Shown here: piece after piece, positions 1 to 7,663 of the stretch
How the letters are laid out: the number at the start of each line of letters is the position of its first letter
Position numbering within the stretch: position 1 is the stretch's first letter
Assembly (NCBI GenBank): GCA_965603395.1
Contig: CBFDCV010000014.1
Span: 1 to 19,565, forward strand
Reading direction: 5' to 3'
Length of the DNA: 19,565 nucleotides
From: CAYSWS01 sp965603395
GTDB lineage: Bacteria; Patescibacteriota; WWE3; UBA101185; UBA10185
Made by a program: the position numbers and the translations under genes
Notes under the pieces: model-generated
The model's database searches: none
What the model saw: only the letters and a program-made list of their open reading frames with translations
What the model was told of the DNA's origin: nothing

Positions 1-2
1 TA

Positions 3-1877
3 GCTGCTGATATTACTGCCCCTGTTACAACCCATGTCCAAACACCTGCTGCCCCTAATGGAAATAATGGCTGGTACGTCACTCCTGTGCAATTTGAGCT
101 CACCGCTACTGATTTAGAAAGCGGCGTTAAAGAGATAAATTACCGAATAGATGGCGGCTCTTGGCTTAAAGAAGAGTTTTCTGATTCTCTAAACCTTGCT
201 CCCAATCCCTCTTTTGAAACACCGGCCGGCACCTCCTCAGGTGTAGCCGACTGGGAAGCAACCGTGGTAGACGGCAGTGGAAGCTATGTTTATGATATAG
301 GAGAATATTATCCCGGGTTTTCCACCGCTTCAGAAAGAATCACAGCTACTGCCGGCGGTTGGCACGGTATAAACAATCAAACTGTTTTTGCAGCGGCTGT
401 GCCTTTTGGCAATATGACTTCTTCTGTGTGGGCAAAAACAAATAATGTAGTTGGAGATGCTTACTTTAAAGTTTACTCGGTTTCTCAAGATGGTTCAGGC
501 CCCATAACATATGTCTACATAGGTGAGAGTAATAAAGTCAACGGCACGGCTGACTGGACATTTCTAAACCTAGATTTCATCGTAAATGATGCTGACTCCA
601 TTGGAGTTTATTTAGACATAGGTATTGAGGGATCCGGCACCATTTGGGCAGACGCGGTCTCCATCACCGAGTCTATTACATCTGCTGTTTACACCGTAAA
701 CATAACTACTGACGGAAGTGATCACACTTTAGAATATTACAGTGTCGATGTGGCCAACAATGCGGAGTTTAGTGTCTGCCCCACTACCAACTGCCCTAGA
801 GTTAGTATTGATCAAACGCCTCCCGGCAATTGGGCCAACTCAGGGGCTATCCGCGGTCTTGGAGGGGCTGAGCATGAAGTCTATGTTTATACAGATGTGG
901 AAGATATAACTTCAGGATTGTCCGTTAATACAAATAAATATATGTATTCTGTAGATGATGAGGACGGATTCGGTTACTACGAGGACTTGATCCAATGTAA
1001 TACACCATGGCATGAAGATGAGTGGGTAACTTTATTAACTTCTCCTGCTACGGATGGGTTATTAGAAACTACCCTGATCACTCAAAAAACCGATTTCTGT
1101 AATAGCAATTGGAAGGTATGTAAGAGCGTGAGATTTTATGCAGAAGATGTAGCAGGAAACATATCTTCTAAAGATTTTTGCATCAACGGTCCATGGATCA
1201 AATTTAGGGGCGAAGGCGCGGTGCGCACAAATCAAAATATTGACATGATCGCCGAGTCTGATGAACACAATACAGACGGGCTTATTGAATTGGGTGGCGT
1301 AAGTATTAACTTTTTTACCTCTTCCAGAAACTGGATAGTAAAACAGTCCACAATACCTGCAAACTTCACTTTCAGTAGCCTATTATCGATGGTGGGATCC
1401 TATACTACCTTAGCAGGACCTCTTCAAACCGGCTCTGATGTATACCACGTAAGCGGTGACTACGAACTAAATAATACCAACATTCCCAACAATTATGACG
1501 ATGAAATATTCAATCAAGTAGTATTTGTAGATGGAGACCTCCTAATCACCGATGACATCACAATTGATGATTCCTCTACAGCCTTATTTATAGTTAGCGG
1601 AAATGTGGAAATTGAAAAGCGTGTTGAAAATGTTGGAGTAGCTATATTCACAGACCAGGAGCTTTTCACTGCCTATGAAATCAGCGAAGGTGAAGCCACA
1701 AAAACACTAAATTTTAATGGAATTTATATGGCTGATAAATTCACCTTCCAAAGGACACTGCAAGGGACCGGAAATGAGAAATATCCCGCCTCTAACTTTA
1801 TTTTTGAACCAAAGTATATAATGCAACTAAGAGGCTATTTTGGAAAAAACCACATTATTTGGAGAAGTATTGACTAG
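3..1877 (+). CDS. Secreted multidomain surface protein, 5'-truncated by the window edge
   Basis: The reading frame is open from the first bases, so the true start lies upstream; the GTG at 87 is not a convincing start because sequence before it already reads as an Ig-like strand (NGNNGWYVTPV). About 624 codons are visible. In order: a bacterial Ig-like (OmpL47-type) repeat, split by a jelly-roll-like segment at about 192-674 (begins NLAPNPSFE, ends near TIWADAVSI); a second Ig-like repeat rich in Cys ending YAEDVAGN; and a C-terminal module at about 1194-1874 with VVFVDGDLLI, FIVSGNVEI and FNGIYMAD, ending FEPKYIM...IIW. I recognise the last module from Patescibacterial extracellular/pilus-associated proteins, from memory. 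Six Cys suggest disulfides outside the cell. The likely role is a cell-surface or pilus-linked adhesin, perhaps glycan-binding; this is inference. It ends 3 nt from the convergent cysS stop, with no terminator visible between. Confidence 0.75.
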   Translation, partial: AADITAPVTTHVQTPAAPNGNNGWYVTPVQFELTATDLESGVKEINYRIDGGSWLKEEFSDSLNLAPNPSFETPAGTSSGVADWEATVVDGSGSYVYDIGEYYPGFSTASERITATAGGWHGINNQTVFAAAVPFGNMTSSVWAKTNNVVGDAYFKVYSVSQDGSGPITYVYIGESNKVNGTADWTFLNLDFIVNDADSIGVYLDIGIEGSGTIWADAVSITESITSAVYTVNITTDGSDHTLEYYSVDVANNAEFSVCPTTNCPRVSIDQTPPGNWANSGAIRGLGGAEHEVYVYTDVEDITSGLSVNTNKYMYSVDDEDGFGYYEDLIQCNTPWHEDEWVTLLTSPATDGLLETTLITQKTDFCNSNWKVCKSVRFYAEDVAGNISSKDFCINGPWIKFRGEGAVRTNQNIDMIAESDEHNTDGLIELGGVSINFFTSSRNWIVKQSTIPANFTFSSLLSMVGSYTTLAGPLQTGSDVYHVSGDYELNNTNIPNNYDDEIFNQVVFVDGDLLITDDITIDDSSTALFIVSGNVEIEKRVENVGVAIFTDQELFTAYEISEGEATKTLNFNGIYMADKFTFQRTLQGTGNEKYPASNFIFEPKYIMQLRGYFGKNHIIWRSID

Positions 1878-1880
1878 TAT

Positions 1881-3260
1881 TCACAGTTTTCGTTTTACCT
1901 TGTAATCAGTCTTCCCATCCTCAAGCTCAAAACCCATCTCACTGATCTCTTTTCTTAGCATATCTGCCTTATCGAAAATGCCCTGTCTACGATATTCCCA
2001 CCTCATTTTGGCTAGATCCTGTACTTTTTGGGGAATTTGGAAACCCACATAATCTTCAATTCCTAAACCTAAAACCTCATCTATTTTCAGTAATGTAAGT
2101 ATTTTTACTGACTCATCCAGCTGGCTTTTTAACACTTCCCACGCCACTGCTATGGCCCTAGGCATATTAAAATCACTCATCAAAGCTTCGTTAAATTTCT
2201 TAATAGACACAGCATCAGGCTCAACCTCATCAGTTTCCTTATAACCGGAAATGATATCATAAAGCTTTTTTAGTGAATTATGAGAGTTCTGCAAAGACTC
2301 CCAAGTAAAGTTCAAAGATGATCTGTAATGAGCGGTCATGTAGAAAAACCTAAGATCCATGGCTGTATACCCCTTAGCCTCCACATCCGCGATAGTGTAA
2401 AAATTACCCAAACTCTTGGCCATACGCCCTCCGTCCACCTGCAAGTGGGTACCATGTACCCAATACTTCACGAATTGCTTTCCGGTAGCTCCTTCGCTTT
2501 GAGCTCTTTCATTAGGATGGTGAATCATTTTGTGGTCTTCCCCACCTACGTGGATATCTATGCTGTCTGCTAGTTCATTCATGGCCATGGCACTACACTC
2601 AATATGCCAACCCGGAAAACCTGTACCCCAAGGAGAATCGTATTCCTGCCACCTTTTACTACCTTCAGGTGAGAACTTCCACAAAGCAAAATCTCTAGGA
2701 CTTCTCTTTTGCACATTGGCTTCAACCCTGGCACCTTCTTTAATATTTTCGGAGGTGAGCCCGGAGATCTTGCCGTAACCATCAAATTTAGCTGTATCAA
2801 AATACACACCGTCAGATATCTCATAAGTCAGTCCTTTTACTTCCAACTGGTGAATAAGATCTATCATTTCTTTTATATAATCAGTGGCTCTGGGAAATTT
2901 ATAAGGTTTTTTCATATTCAAAGCTTCAAAATCTTTTGCAAAAGCCTTGATATAAAAATCAGCTACCTCTTTGGCACTCTTACCCTCTTTTTCCGCCGCC
3001 ACCTCCATCTTGTCATCGCCTTCATCAGCATCATCAGTTAGGTGCCCCAGATCAGTGAGGTTTATTACGTGTTTAACTTTAAAATCGTTGAATTCCAATG
3101 CTCGAACAATAATGTCACTTAAAAAGAAGGTTCTGAAATTCCCTACGTGTTGGTAGTTGTAAACAGTAGGTCCGCAAGTGTACATAAGAACTTCATCCGG
3201 ATGAACGGGTTGGAATTCTTCAGTTTGTCGTGTAAAAGAGTTGTAAATACTCAAAGACAT
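1881..3260 (-). CDS. cysS: Cysteinyl-tRNA synthetase
   Basis: Charges tRNA-Cys with cysteine in the cytoplasm (class I aminoacyl-tRNA synthetase). The 459 residues match the family length (E. coli 461). Visible motifs: TCGPTVYN with the HIGH equivalent HVGN at 38-41; zinc ligands C29, C222 (GWHIECSAM), H247 and E251 (HHPNE); and the KMSKS equivalent at 279-283 read as RMAKS. The start ATG at 3260 is supported by the N-terminal family pattern and by a promoter placed so that transcription would begin at or next to the ATG. No Shine-Dalgarno is present. The gene stands alone: a terminator separates it from the upstream membrane-protein genes, and its 3' end abuts the convergent surface-protein gene. 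Confidence 0.97.
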   Translation of the reverse strand: MSLSIYNSFTRQTEEFQPVHPDEVLMYTCGPTVYNYQHVGNFRTFFLSDIIVRALEFNDFKVKHVINLTDLGHLTDDADEGDDKMEVAAEKEGKSAKEVADFYIKAFAKDFEALNMKKPYKFPRATDYIKEMIDLIHQLEVKGLTYEISDGVYFDTAKFDGYGKISGLTSENIKEGARVEANVQKRSPRDFALWKFSPEGSKRWQEYDSPWGTGFPGWHIECSAMAMNELADSIDIHVGGEDHKMIHHPNERAQSEGATGKQFVKYWVHGTHLQVDGGRMAKSLGNFYTIADVEAKGYTAMDLRFFYMTAHYRSSLNFTWESLQNSHNSLKKLYDIISGYKETDEVEPDAVSIKKFNEALMSDFNMPRAIAVAWEVLKSQLDESVKILTLLKIDEVLGLGIEDYVGFQIPQKVQDLAKMRWEYRRQGIFDKADMLRKEISEMGFELEDGKTDYKVKRKL

Positions 3261-3266
3261 ATTAGT

Positions 3267-3295
3267 ATTTTATAGGTTAAATAATGGAGTGTAAA
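3267..3295 (-). promoter_or_regulatory. Promoter of cysS, predicted leaderless
   Basis: On the minus strand, TTTACA (3295-3290), a 17-nt spacer and TAAAAT (3272-3267) fit a sigma-70-type promoter. Only 6 nt separate the -10 from the cysS ATG, which places the expected start point on the ATG itself. It lies just after the terminator of the upstream unit. Confidence 0.65.
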
Positions 3296-3302
3296 GTGAA
3301 GT

Positions 3303-3341
3303 AAAAAAAACCCGGAGAGTTTTGTGCAAAGCACTCCGGGT
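3303..3341 (-). terminator. Rho-independent terminator after the two membrane-protein genes
   Basis: Read on the minus strand, an 8-bp stem ACCCGGAG/CTCCGGGT (arms 3341-3334 and 3317-3310) has a 16-nt loop that can partly pair, and is followed by a run of eight T (3310-3303, the first also closing the stem). It lies 26 nt past the stop at 3367. The T-run orientation fits termination of minus-strand transcription only. Confidence 0.9.
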
Positions 3342-3366
3342 CTAGAAAAATATTGTGTTTCACTTA

Positions 3367-3690
3367 CTAGGATGTTTCTCTTTTTTTACGAAATATCATG
3401 CCGAGCAAAAATCCTAGAAAGCCAAACGTTAAAAGTGTCAGTGACATCATCGCAGTTAACAATCCGATGTGCACATTAAACGCTTTCCACATATCCTTCG
3501 TGAGTATGATTAAAGTATAAGCCGCTAGCGGTACTGAAACGACCACCGCTATAAAATCATGTTTGTCCAAAGGAATGTGTCCTTTCTTACCTCCATCTAG
3601 CGTATAATTGTGACTAGCTCTGTCAAATCCAAAGAGTACTGAAACAACATGAGCCGCAACAACCAAGATTTCTAAAACCCAGATTTTCAT
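3367..3690 (-). CDS. Unknown small membrane protein (107 aa)
   Basis: I do not recognise the family. Three hydrophobic segments are visible at roughly residues 3-20, 44-63 and 74-97, ending in a basic cytosolic tail (RKKRE). A hydrophilic loop containing DRASHNYTLDGGKKGH lies between the first two. I place the start at the ATG at 3690 because AAGGGAG sits 8 nt before it; an in-frame ATG at 3708 overlaps that motif. With this start the gene begins 4 nt after the stop of the upstream membrane gene, so the two are surely co-transcribed. A strong terminator follows. Confidence 0.75.
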   Translation of the reverse strand: MKIWVLEILVVAAHVVSVLFGFDRASHNYTLDGGKKGHIPLDKHDFIAVVVSVPLAAYTLIILTKDMWKAFNVHIGLLTAMMSLTLLTFGFLGFLLGMIFRKKRETS

Positions 3691-3694
3691 GATT

Positions 3695-4162
3695 TTAGCT
3701 CCCTTCATCCTCTAACAACTCGCCATCGAGTTTCCGGTTGAGGTCTTCCAAACCTAAAGCAGTTTTTTCTAACCCATCGCTATCTCTAACTATAGCCATC
3801 CTAAGTTCATCGTCCTTGGTGTGTTTTGCTAAACCCAACACCGTCAATATCAACACACCAGCCACTACAAAACTGATCTGAAATATGCCGGATAAACTCC
3901 ACACCGGACTCTCACCTATTAAAAATACTGTCATGAGAGTAAAACCGCTGATTGGTAAAAACACAAGGCCAAACATTTTAAAAAACCATAAATATTTAGT
4001 GACACCTTCATAGTCGTTTATCCCCCAAAAAGCACCTGTAAAAAATGCTGCCAGAAAAGCGTATAGACAGCCAACAACAAGCGTCGTCACCCTTCCAAAA
4101 AATAGGGGTATCAAACCAACCACAAAAACGGTAAGTGCTAAGACTTTCTGTCCTCTAGACAT
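3695..4162 (-). CDS. Unknown four-segment membrane protein with acidic tail (155 aa)
   Basis: I do not recognise the family. About four hydrophobic segments are visible (near residues 6-24, 26-46, 60-83 and 92-110), followed by a charged, probably cytosolic tail of about 40 residues (ends LDGELLEDEGS). I chose the ATG at 4162 rather than the one at 4168 because AAAGGAG ends directly before the latter and lies 6 nt before the former. It is first in a two-gene unit with its own promoter inside the end of recR and a terminator after the second gene. The pair could form one membrane complex; that is inference from linkage only. Confidence 0.75.
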   Translation of the reverse strand: MSRGQKVLALTVFVVGLIPLFFGRVTTLVVGCLYAFLAAFFTGAFWGINDYEGVTKYLWFFKMFGLVFLPISGFTLMTVFLIGESPVWSLSGIFQISFVVAGVLILTVLGLAKHTKDDELRMAIVRDSDGLEKTALGLEDLNRKLDGELLEDEGS

Positions 4163-4204
4163 CTTCATCTCCTTTCAGATGATATGTTTATTTAGATTGC
4201 GGGG

Positions 4205-4233
4205 ATTATATCAAAAGTCAATCCTACCTTCAA
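4205..4233 (-). promoter_or_regulatory. Promoter of the two-gene membrane unit, inside the recR 3' end
   Basis: Minus strand: TTGAAG (4233-4228), 17-nt spacer, perfect TATAAT (4210-4205). The -35 and spacer lie in the last codons of recR. The predicted start near 4198 leaves a leader of about 36 nt containing AAAGGAG, unlike the leaderless-type promoters elsewhere in the window. Confidence 0.7.
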
Positions 4234-4834
4234 TAGCGCGGGTTAAAGTAATTTCATCTGCGTATTCAATGTCTCCTCCCACCGGTAAGCCACGGGCAAT
4301 TCTGGTGAGTTTTATTTTTTCCTGCTCAAGACCGCTGTCTCTTATCAATTTAGCTAAGTACATGGCAGTGGACTCCCCTTCCATACTGGTATTAGTAGCT
4401 AAAATAACCTCTATTACGTCTTCGAAAGGATTGTTAAAGGTTTTCAATCTACCAAGCAATTCCATGATATAAAGTTCTTCCGGCCCAATGCTGTTCAAGG
4501 GGTCGATCACCCCATGCAGCACATGATACAAACCTTTATAACCGGTTCTTTCCACAGCAAACACATCCATGGGACTGGCTACTACCAATATCCTGCTTTT
4601 ATCCCTGGCAGCGTCTTCGCACACCGCGCATATATCTTTTTCTCCTACGTTTTTGCAGATTGTGCAGATCTTTGTGCCTGATTTTAGCTCCAGTAAAGCG
4701 TTGGCAAATCTTTCCAGATGATCCTGCGGAAAGTGGAGTAAATGAAAAGTCAGTCTCTGAGCTGATTTTGGACCAATGCCGGGAAGGCTCTGGAATGATT
4801 CTATTAACTTGGTTATAGGTTTTGGGATTTTCAT
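4211..4834 (-). CDS. recR: Recombination mediator protein RecR
   Basis: With RecO and RecF, RecR loads RecA on SSB-coated gaps during recombinational repair. The 207 residues match the family. Visible parts: helix-hairpin-helix at 17-33 (LPGIGPKSAQRLTFHLL), a four-Cys zinc finger (C57, C60, C69, C72), a Toprim domain from about residue 80 (RILVVASPMD), and the C-terminal signature TRIARGLPVGGDIEYAD. It starts 4 nt after the dnaX stop, so it is translationally linked to dnaX; no clear Shine-Dalgarno. The usual ybaB gene between dnaX and recR is absent here. Confidence 0.96.
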   Translation of the reverse strand: MKIPKPITKLIESFQSLPGIGPKSAQRLTFHLLHFPQDHLERFANALLELKSGTKICTICKNVGEKDICAVCEDAARDKSRILVVASPMDVFAVERTGYKGLYHVLHGVIDPLNSIGPEELYIMELLGRLKTFNNPFEDVIEVILATNTSMEGESTAMYLAKLIRDSGLEQEKIKLTRIARGLPVGGDIEYADEITLTRAIEGRIDF

Positions 4835-4838
4835 AAAA

Positions 4839-6461
4839 CTAACCTAAGGGCAGTCCGCCATCAAAAACATCAAGTAATTTTTCATTCATTTCAGGAGCAG
4901 GTGTTTTGGTGTTCATAGACACGTTGTAGTCGGTAAGTCTTCCTGTTTCCCTTACACCTAAAGCTTTTCCTTGCTTTCTTACATCACATTTTATGTGCAT
5001 TTCTTCTTCCAAAATTGTGCTTAGTATTTCCTCGATGATAGTTCTGTTCTTGGAAGTTTCCAACCTCTCTTTATGAAAATCAAACGGTACTTCTAAAAGA
5101 ATGGATCTTCCGTCCACACCTGCTAACCTAGCCATTTTCAAGAGCGCAGATACGCTATTATTCACTGAACTCACTTCTGTAACAATAGTCTTCCAGTTGT
5201 TATTAATAATTTCTATATTTATTACTCCCGGGGCCACCTCTAACCCAGCTTCCCCAACCGGAGTTTCTTCTACTTTCTTTACTTCCAAATCTTGCTTTTC
5301 CTCTTTTTTTAGCCCTTTATCACCATCGTCCTTTTTAAACTTTTTATTATCTACCGGATTTGTTGGAACTACTTCCGGACTCTCTTTTTGGTAGCGACTA
5401 TTTTTGTTTTGTTCGCAAATCTTAATGACAGCAATTTCTAATGGTAATTGAGTAATAAATGTATTCTTAATCTCGTTGTGTGCCTCCATTAAAACAGTTA
5501 AGAAACCAGTTATTTTATGCGGCGGCAGCTCCTGGGCCTGTGCTTTCATCTTTTGCAACATCTCATCAGTTGCATCGTAGATCTCCTCCATCGAACCTAC
5601 CTGCACAAATAACAAATCTCTGAGATATTTTAGCAACTCCCCGGTCCAAACATACAAGTCCATACCATCCTCATACAATTTTTTGATCTTGTGTAGAGCC
5701 TGTTTAGTATCCTTTTGGATGATAATATCAACAAAATCAGAGAACGACTCCCTTGTTCCTACACTGATCAGAGATTTAACGTCAATCTCCCCTTCAGCTA
5801 CTTGTTGTAATAATGTTTCCGCGTCCCTGAAACCTCCATGAGAGGCACTCGCCAGTAGTTTTAGATCCTGCTCACTTATCTGAATATGCTCATTTTCCAC
5901 GATTTTGCCTAGTTTCTCAATTAATTGACCAATTGTTGCCCTTTTGAATTTAAAGATCTGGCACCTAGACTTGATGGTCTCAGGTACCTTGTGCGCCTCT
6001 GTAGTACATAAAATCAAAGCAACGTTGGCTGGGGGCTCTTCTAGGGTCTTTAAAAGGGCATTAAAGGCCTCGGGAGTAAGCATGTGCACCTCATCTATGA
6101 TGTAAACCTTATTTCTTCCCGCACTAGGAGCAAGTTTTATCCTCTCTTTCAGCTGTCTAATATCATCTATTCCCCTATTACTTGCGGCATCTATCTCTAT
6201 CAAGTCCAAAAAGGAGCCACTTTTAACGGCTACGCAATTATCACAAATGTCACAGGGGTCCCCGTTTTCCTTTAGGTCACCACAATTTAAGGCTTTCGAT
6301 AGTATTCTGGCGGTAGTTGTCTTACCTGTTCCTCTTGGTCCTATAAACAAATAAGCATGTACTGTTTTTTTTGACTTTATTTGATTTGATAAGGCGGAAG
6401 CTACATCGTTAGGTTTGGATATTTCGCTAAATGTTTGTGGCCTATATTTTGTGTAATACAT
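4839..6461 (-). CDS. dnaX: DNA polymerase III subunit tau (and possibly gamma)
   Basis: The clamp-loader ATPase of the replicative polymerase. Numbered from the ATG at 6461 (540 aa): Walker A GPRGTGKT 41-48, zinc module C60/C70/C73/C76, Walker B IIDEVH 121-126, and sensor/finger motifs CTTEAHK and KSRCQIF. Domain III runs to about 355, followed by a Lys/Glu-rich linker (about 355-405) and a tau-like C-terminal region. A TTG at 6470 could extend it by 3 codons, but MYYTKYRP is the usual N-terminus and a -10 box lies just upstream of the ATG. An A7 tract (5304-5310) in the linker reads as the -1 slippery pattern A AAA AAA in frame; shifting gives a product of about 419 aa, resembling gamma. Followed directly by recR. 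Confidence 0.96.
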   Translation of the reverse strand: MYYTKYRPQTFSEISKPNDVASALSNQIKSKKTVHAYLFIGPRGTGKTTTARILSKALNCGDLKENGDPCDICDNCVAVKSGSFLDLIEIDAASNRGIDDIRQLKERIKLAPSAGRNKVYIIDEVHMLTPEAFNALLKTLEEPPANVALILCTTEAHKVPETIKSRCQIFKFKRATIGQLIEKLGKIVENEHIQISEQDLKLLASASHGGFRDAETLLQQVAEGEIDVKSLISVGTRESFSDFVDIIIQKDTKQALHKIKKLYEDGMDLYVWTGELLKYLRDLLFVQVGSMEEIYDATDEMLQKMKAQAQELPPHKITGFLTVLMEAHNEIKNTFITQLPLEIAVIKICEQNKNSRYQKESPEVVPTNPVDNKKFKKDDGDKGLKKEEKQDLEVKKVEETPVGEAGLEVAPGVINIEIINNNWKTIVTEVSSVNNSVSALLKMARLAGVDGRSILLEVPFDFHKERLETSKNRTIIEEILSTILEEEMHIKCDVRKQGKALGVRETGRLTDYNVSMNTKTPAPEMNEKLLDVFDGGLPLG

Positions 6462-6469
6462 ACTAAGCA

Positions 6470-6498
6470 AGTATAAAATTTCCTACATTGTCTATCCA
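6470..6498 (-). promoter_or_regulatory. Probable promoter of dnaX-recR, near-leaderless
   Basis: Minus strand: TGGATA (6498-6493, weak), 17-nt spacer, TATACT (6475-6470), then 8 nt to the dnaX ATG. No Shine-Dalgarno. The 87-nt gap to pth also holds short inverted repeats (TTACAA/TTGTAA inside CCACT/AGTGG) that may mark the end of the pth transcript. Confidence 0.45.
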
Positions 6499-6548
6499 CT
6501 AATGTAAATTTCATAATTATTACAAAGAGTGTTGTTGTAACAGTGGGT

Positions 6549-7064
6549 TTAATTTTGCTTTATATCTATAAATATTTCTGCAGCCAAGTCGGTGATTTTT
6601 ACAATTTCTTCTTTTTTAAATACGGATAGGACATAATCCTCTACTTCAAATGTACCCGACTGAGGTCTTCCCACACCCACTCTAACTCTCCAAAAGTCCT
6701 TTGTACCCAACCTGTTAATTATGTCCTCTGCCCCTTTATGGCCGGCTGATTCTCTACCAAACTGTATTTTGTACGTTAAGGTCGGGAAATCAACATCATC
6801 GTGGATAACAAATAGCTTTTGGGGAGTTGTTTTATAATAAGAAACTATCTTACTGACCGCCTTCCCTGACAAGTTCATGCTAGTTTGTGGTTTAACAAAT
6901 AAAAACTCCCCACTTTGCGCCACCAAAGATTTGAACTTCTTATCCTGCTTCCACTCCATGCTCTCAGCGGCGGCTATCTCATCTACCACCAAAAATCCGG
7001 CATTGTGCCTGGTATTAACATATTTTTCACCGGGATTTCCTAAACCTACAATAATCTTATTCAT
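6549..7064 (-). CDS. pth: Peptidyl-tRNA hydrolase
   Basis: Releases tRNA from prematurely dropped peptidyl-tRNA. I set the start at the ATG at 7064 (171 aa): MNKIIVGLGNPGEKY is the family N-terminus and GGAG lies 6 nt upstream, while the frame's earlier ATG codons lie within ybeY. Visible residues: N10 and catalytic H20 (TRHNAGF), the FVKPQTSMNLSG substrate motif, and the HDDVD acidic motif near 88-92. The usual GGHNG motif reads AGHKG, so the position of the Asn known from E. coli (N114) holds Lys. Length is somewhat short of E. coli (194). The start overlaps the ybeY stop by 8 nt, and it is the last gene of rpsU-yqeY-ybeY-pth. Confidence 0.95.
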   Translation of the reverse strand: MNKIIVGLGNPGEKYVNTRHNAGFLVVDEIAAAESMEWKQDKKFKSLVAQSGEFLFVKPQTSMNLSGKAVSKIVSYYKTTPQKLFVIHDDVDFPTLTYKIQFGRESAGHKGAEDIINRLGTKDFWRVRVGVGRPQSGTFEVEDYVLSVFKKEEIVKITDLAAEIFIDIKQN

Positions 7065-7371
7065 GATCATCTCCATCGTGATGTATACCCAATAAATGAA
7101 GTACGCCATGCTCAACCAGCTCAGCTATTTCCTCCTCCACACTGTTCCCATATTCTTGAGCCTGCCTTTCAGCCTGGTCCAGATTAACGATCACATCACC
7201 TAAGTAATGGCTTCCATTTTCTTGTTCTTCTTCCATAGTAAAAGAAAGCACATCGGTGGACTCGCCCTTGCCCAAATGCTTCTTATTTAACTCTCTGATT
7301 TCTTCATCGTGAGAAAGCTTTATGGATATAAGAAATTCTTTATCTCCAACCGGAATACTATTGATCTTCAT
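7057..7371 (-). CDS. ybeY: Endoribonuclease YbeY, short form
   Basis: A metal-dependent RNase for 16S rRNA 3' maturation and ribosome quality control. I place the start at the ATG at 7371 (104 aa); the longer frame runs antiparallel to no family motif and through the yqeY coding region. Visible motifs: STDVLSF at 38-44, YLGDVIV near 56-62, and the three-His metal site H88/H92/H98 in HGVLHLLGIHH; the position usually Asp before the last His is itself His (H97). Typical YbeY proteins are about 150 aa, so the N-terminal part is trimmed. It overlaps yqeY by 14 nt and pth by 8 nt. No strong Shine-Dalgarno, so it is probably translated by coupling to yqeY. Confidence 0.88.
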   Translation of the reverse strand: MKINSIPVGDKEFLISIKLSHDEEIRELNKKHLGKGESTDVLSFTMEEEQENGSHYLGDVIVNLDQAERQAQEYGNSVEEEIAELVEHGVLHLLGIHHDGDDHE

Positions 7372-7663
7372 CTTGAGAAAACTCAGCCAGAATTTCTTCC
7401 AGCAATTTGAGTTCTGCGGTTTCTTTATCAACCAAATCCTGTCTATTGCCCTTCTTATAGGCCTCAATGGAGTCATTTCTTTGTTTGATCTCCTTTTGGA
7501 TGGACTTTATAACGTGTTTGTCCTCTAACTCTATGCCTTGGGTTCTTAGCTGTATCTCTTTGTTGTTAATAGCTGAGATCAACAAACGCAAAACACCGAC
7601 CCGCTCCATATCACGGGCCTTTATGCCTTCTGTTAGCTGTGACTTCAAGGTATCTAGGATCAT
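7358..7663 (-). CDS. yqeY: YqeY/GatB-tail-like protein, C-terminally short
   Basis: The family resembles the tail domain of the GatB amidotransferase subunit and is commonly found beside rpsU; its function is not well defined. Conserved N-terminal helical half is seen: KARDMERVGVLRLL, IQKEIKQRNDSIEAYKKGNR, and ELKLLEEIL. The 101 residues end near where the usual LPEQLSEEE motif begins, so about 45 C-terminal residues of the standard domain are missing. The ATG overlaps the rpsU stop (TAATG), with GGAGG 6 nt upstream inside rpsU. No obvious frameshift restores a longer reading frame, since ybeY coding begins there. Confidence 0.85.
   Translation of the reverse strand: MILDTLKSQLTEGIKARDMERVGVLRLLISAINNKEIQLRTQGIELEDKHVIKSIQKEIKQRNDSIEAYKKGNRQDLVDKETAELKLLEEILAEFSQDEDQ

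Noticed and set aside
7064..7115. Longer N-terminus for pth (MSMAYF...)
   Set aside because: The extension lies within ybeY, whereas MNKIIVGLGNPG has a correctly placed GGAG and is the family start.
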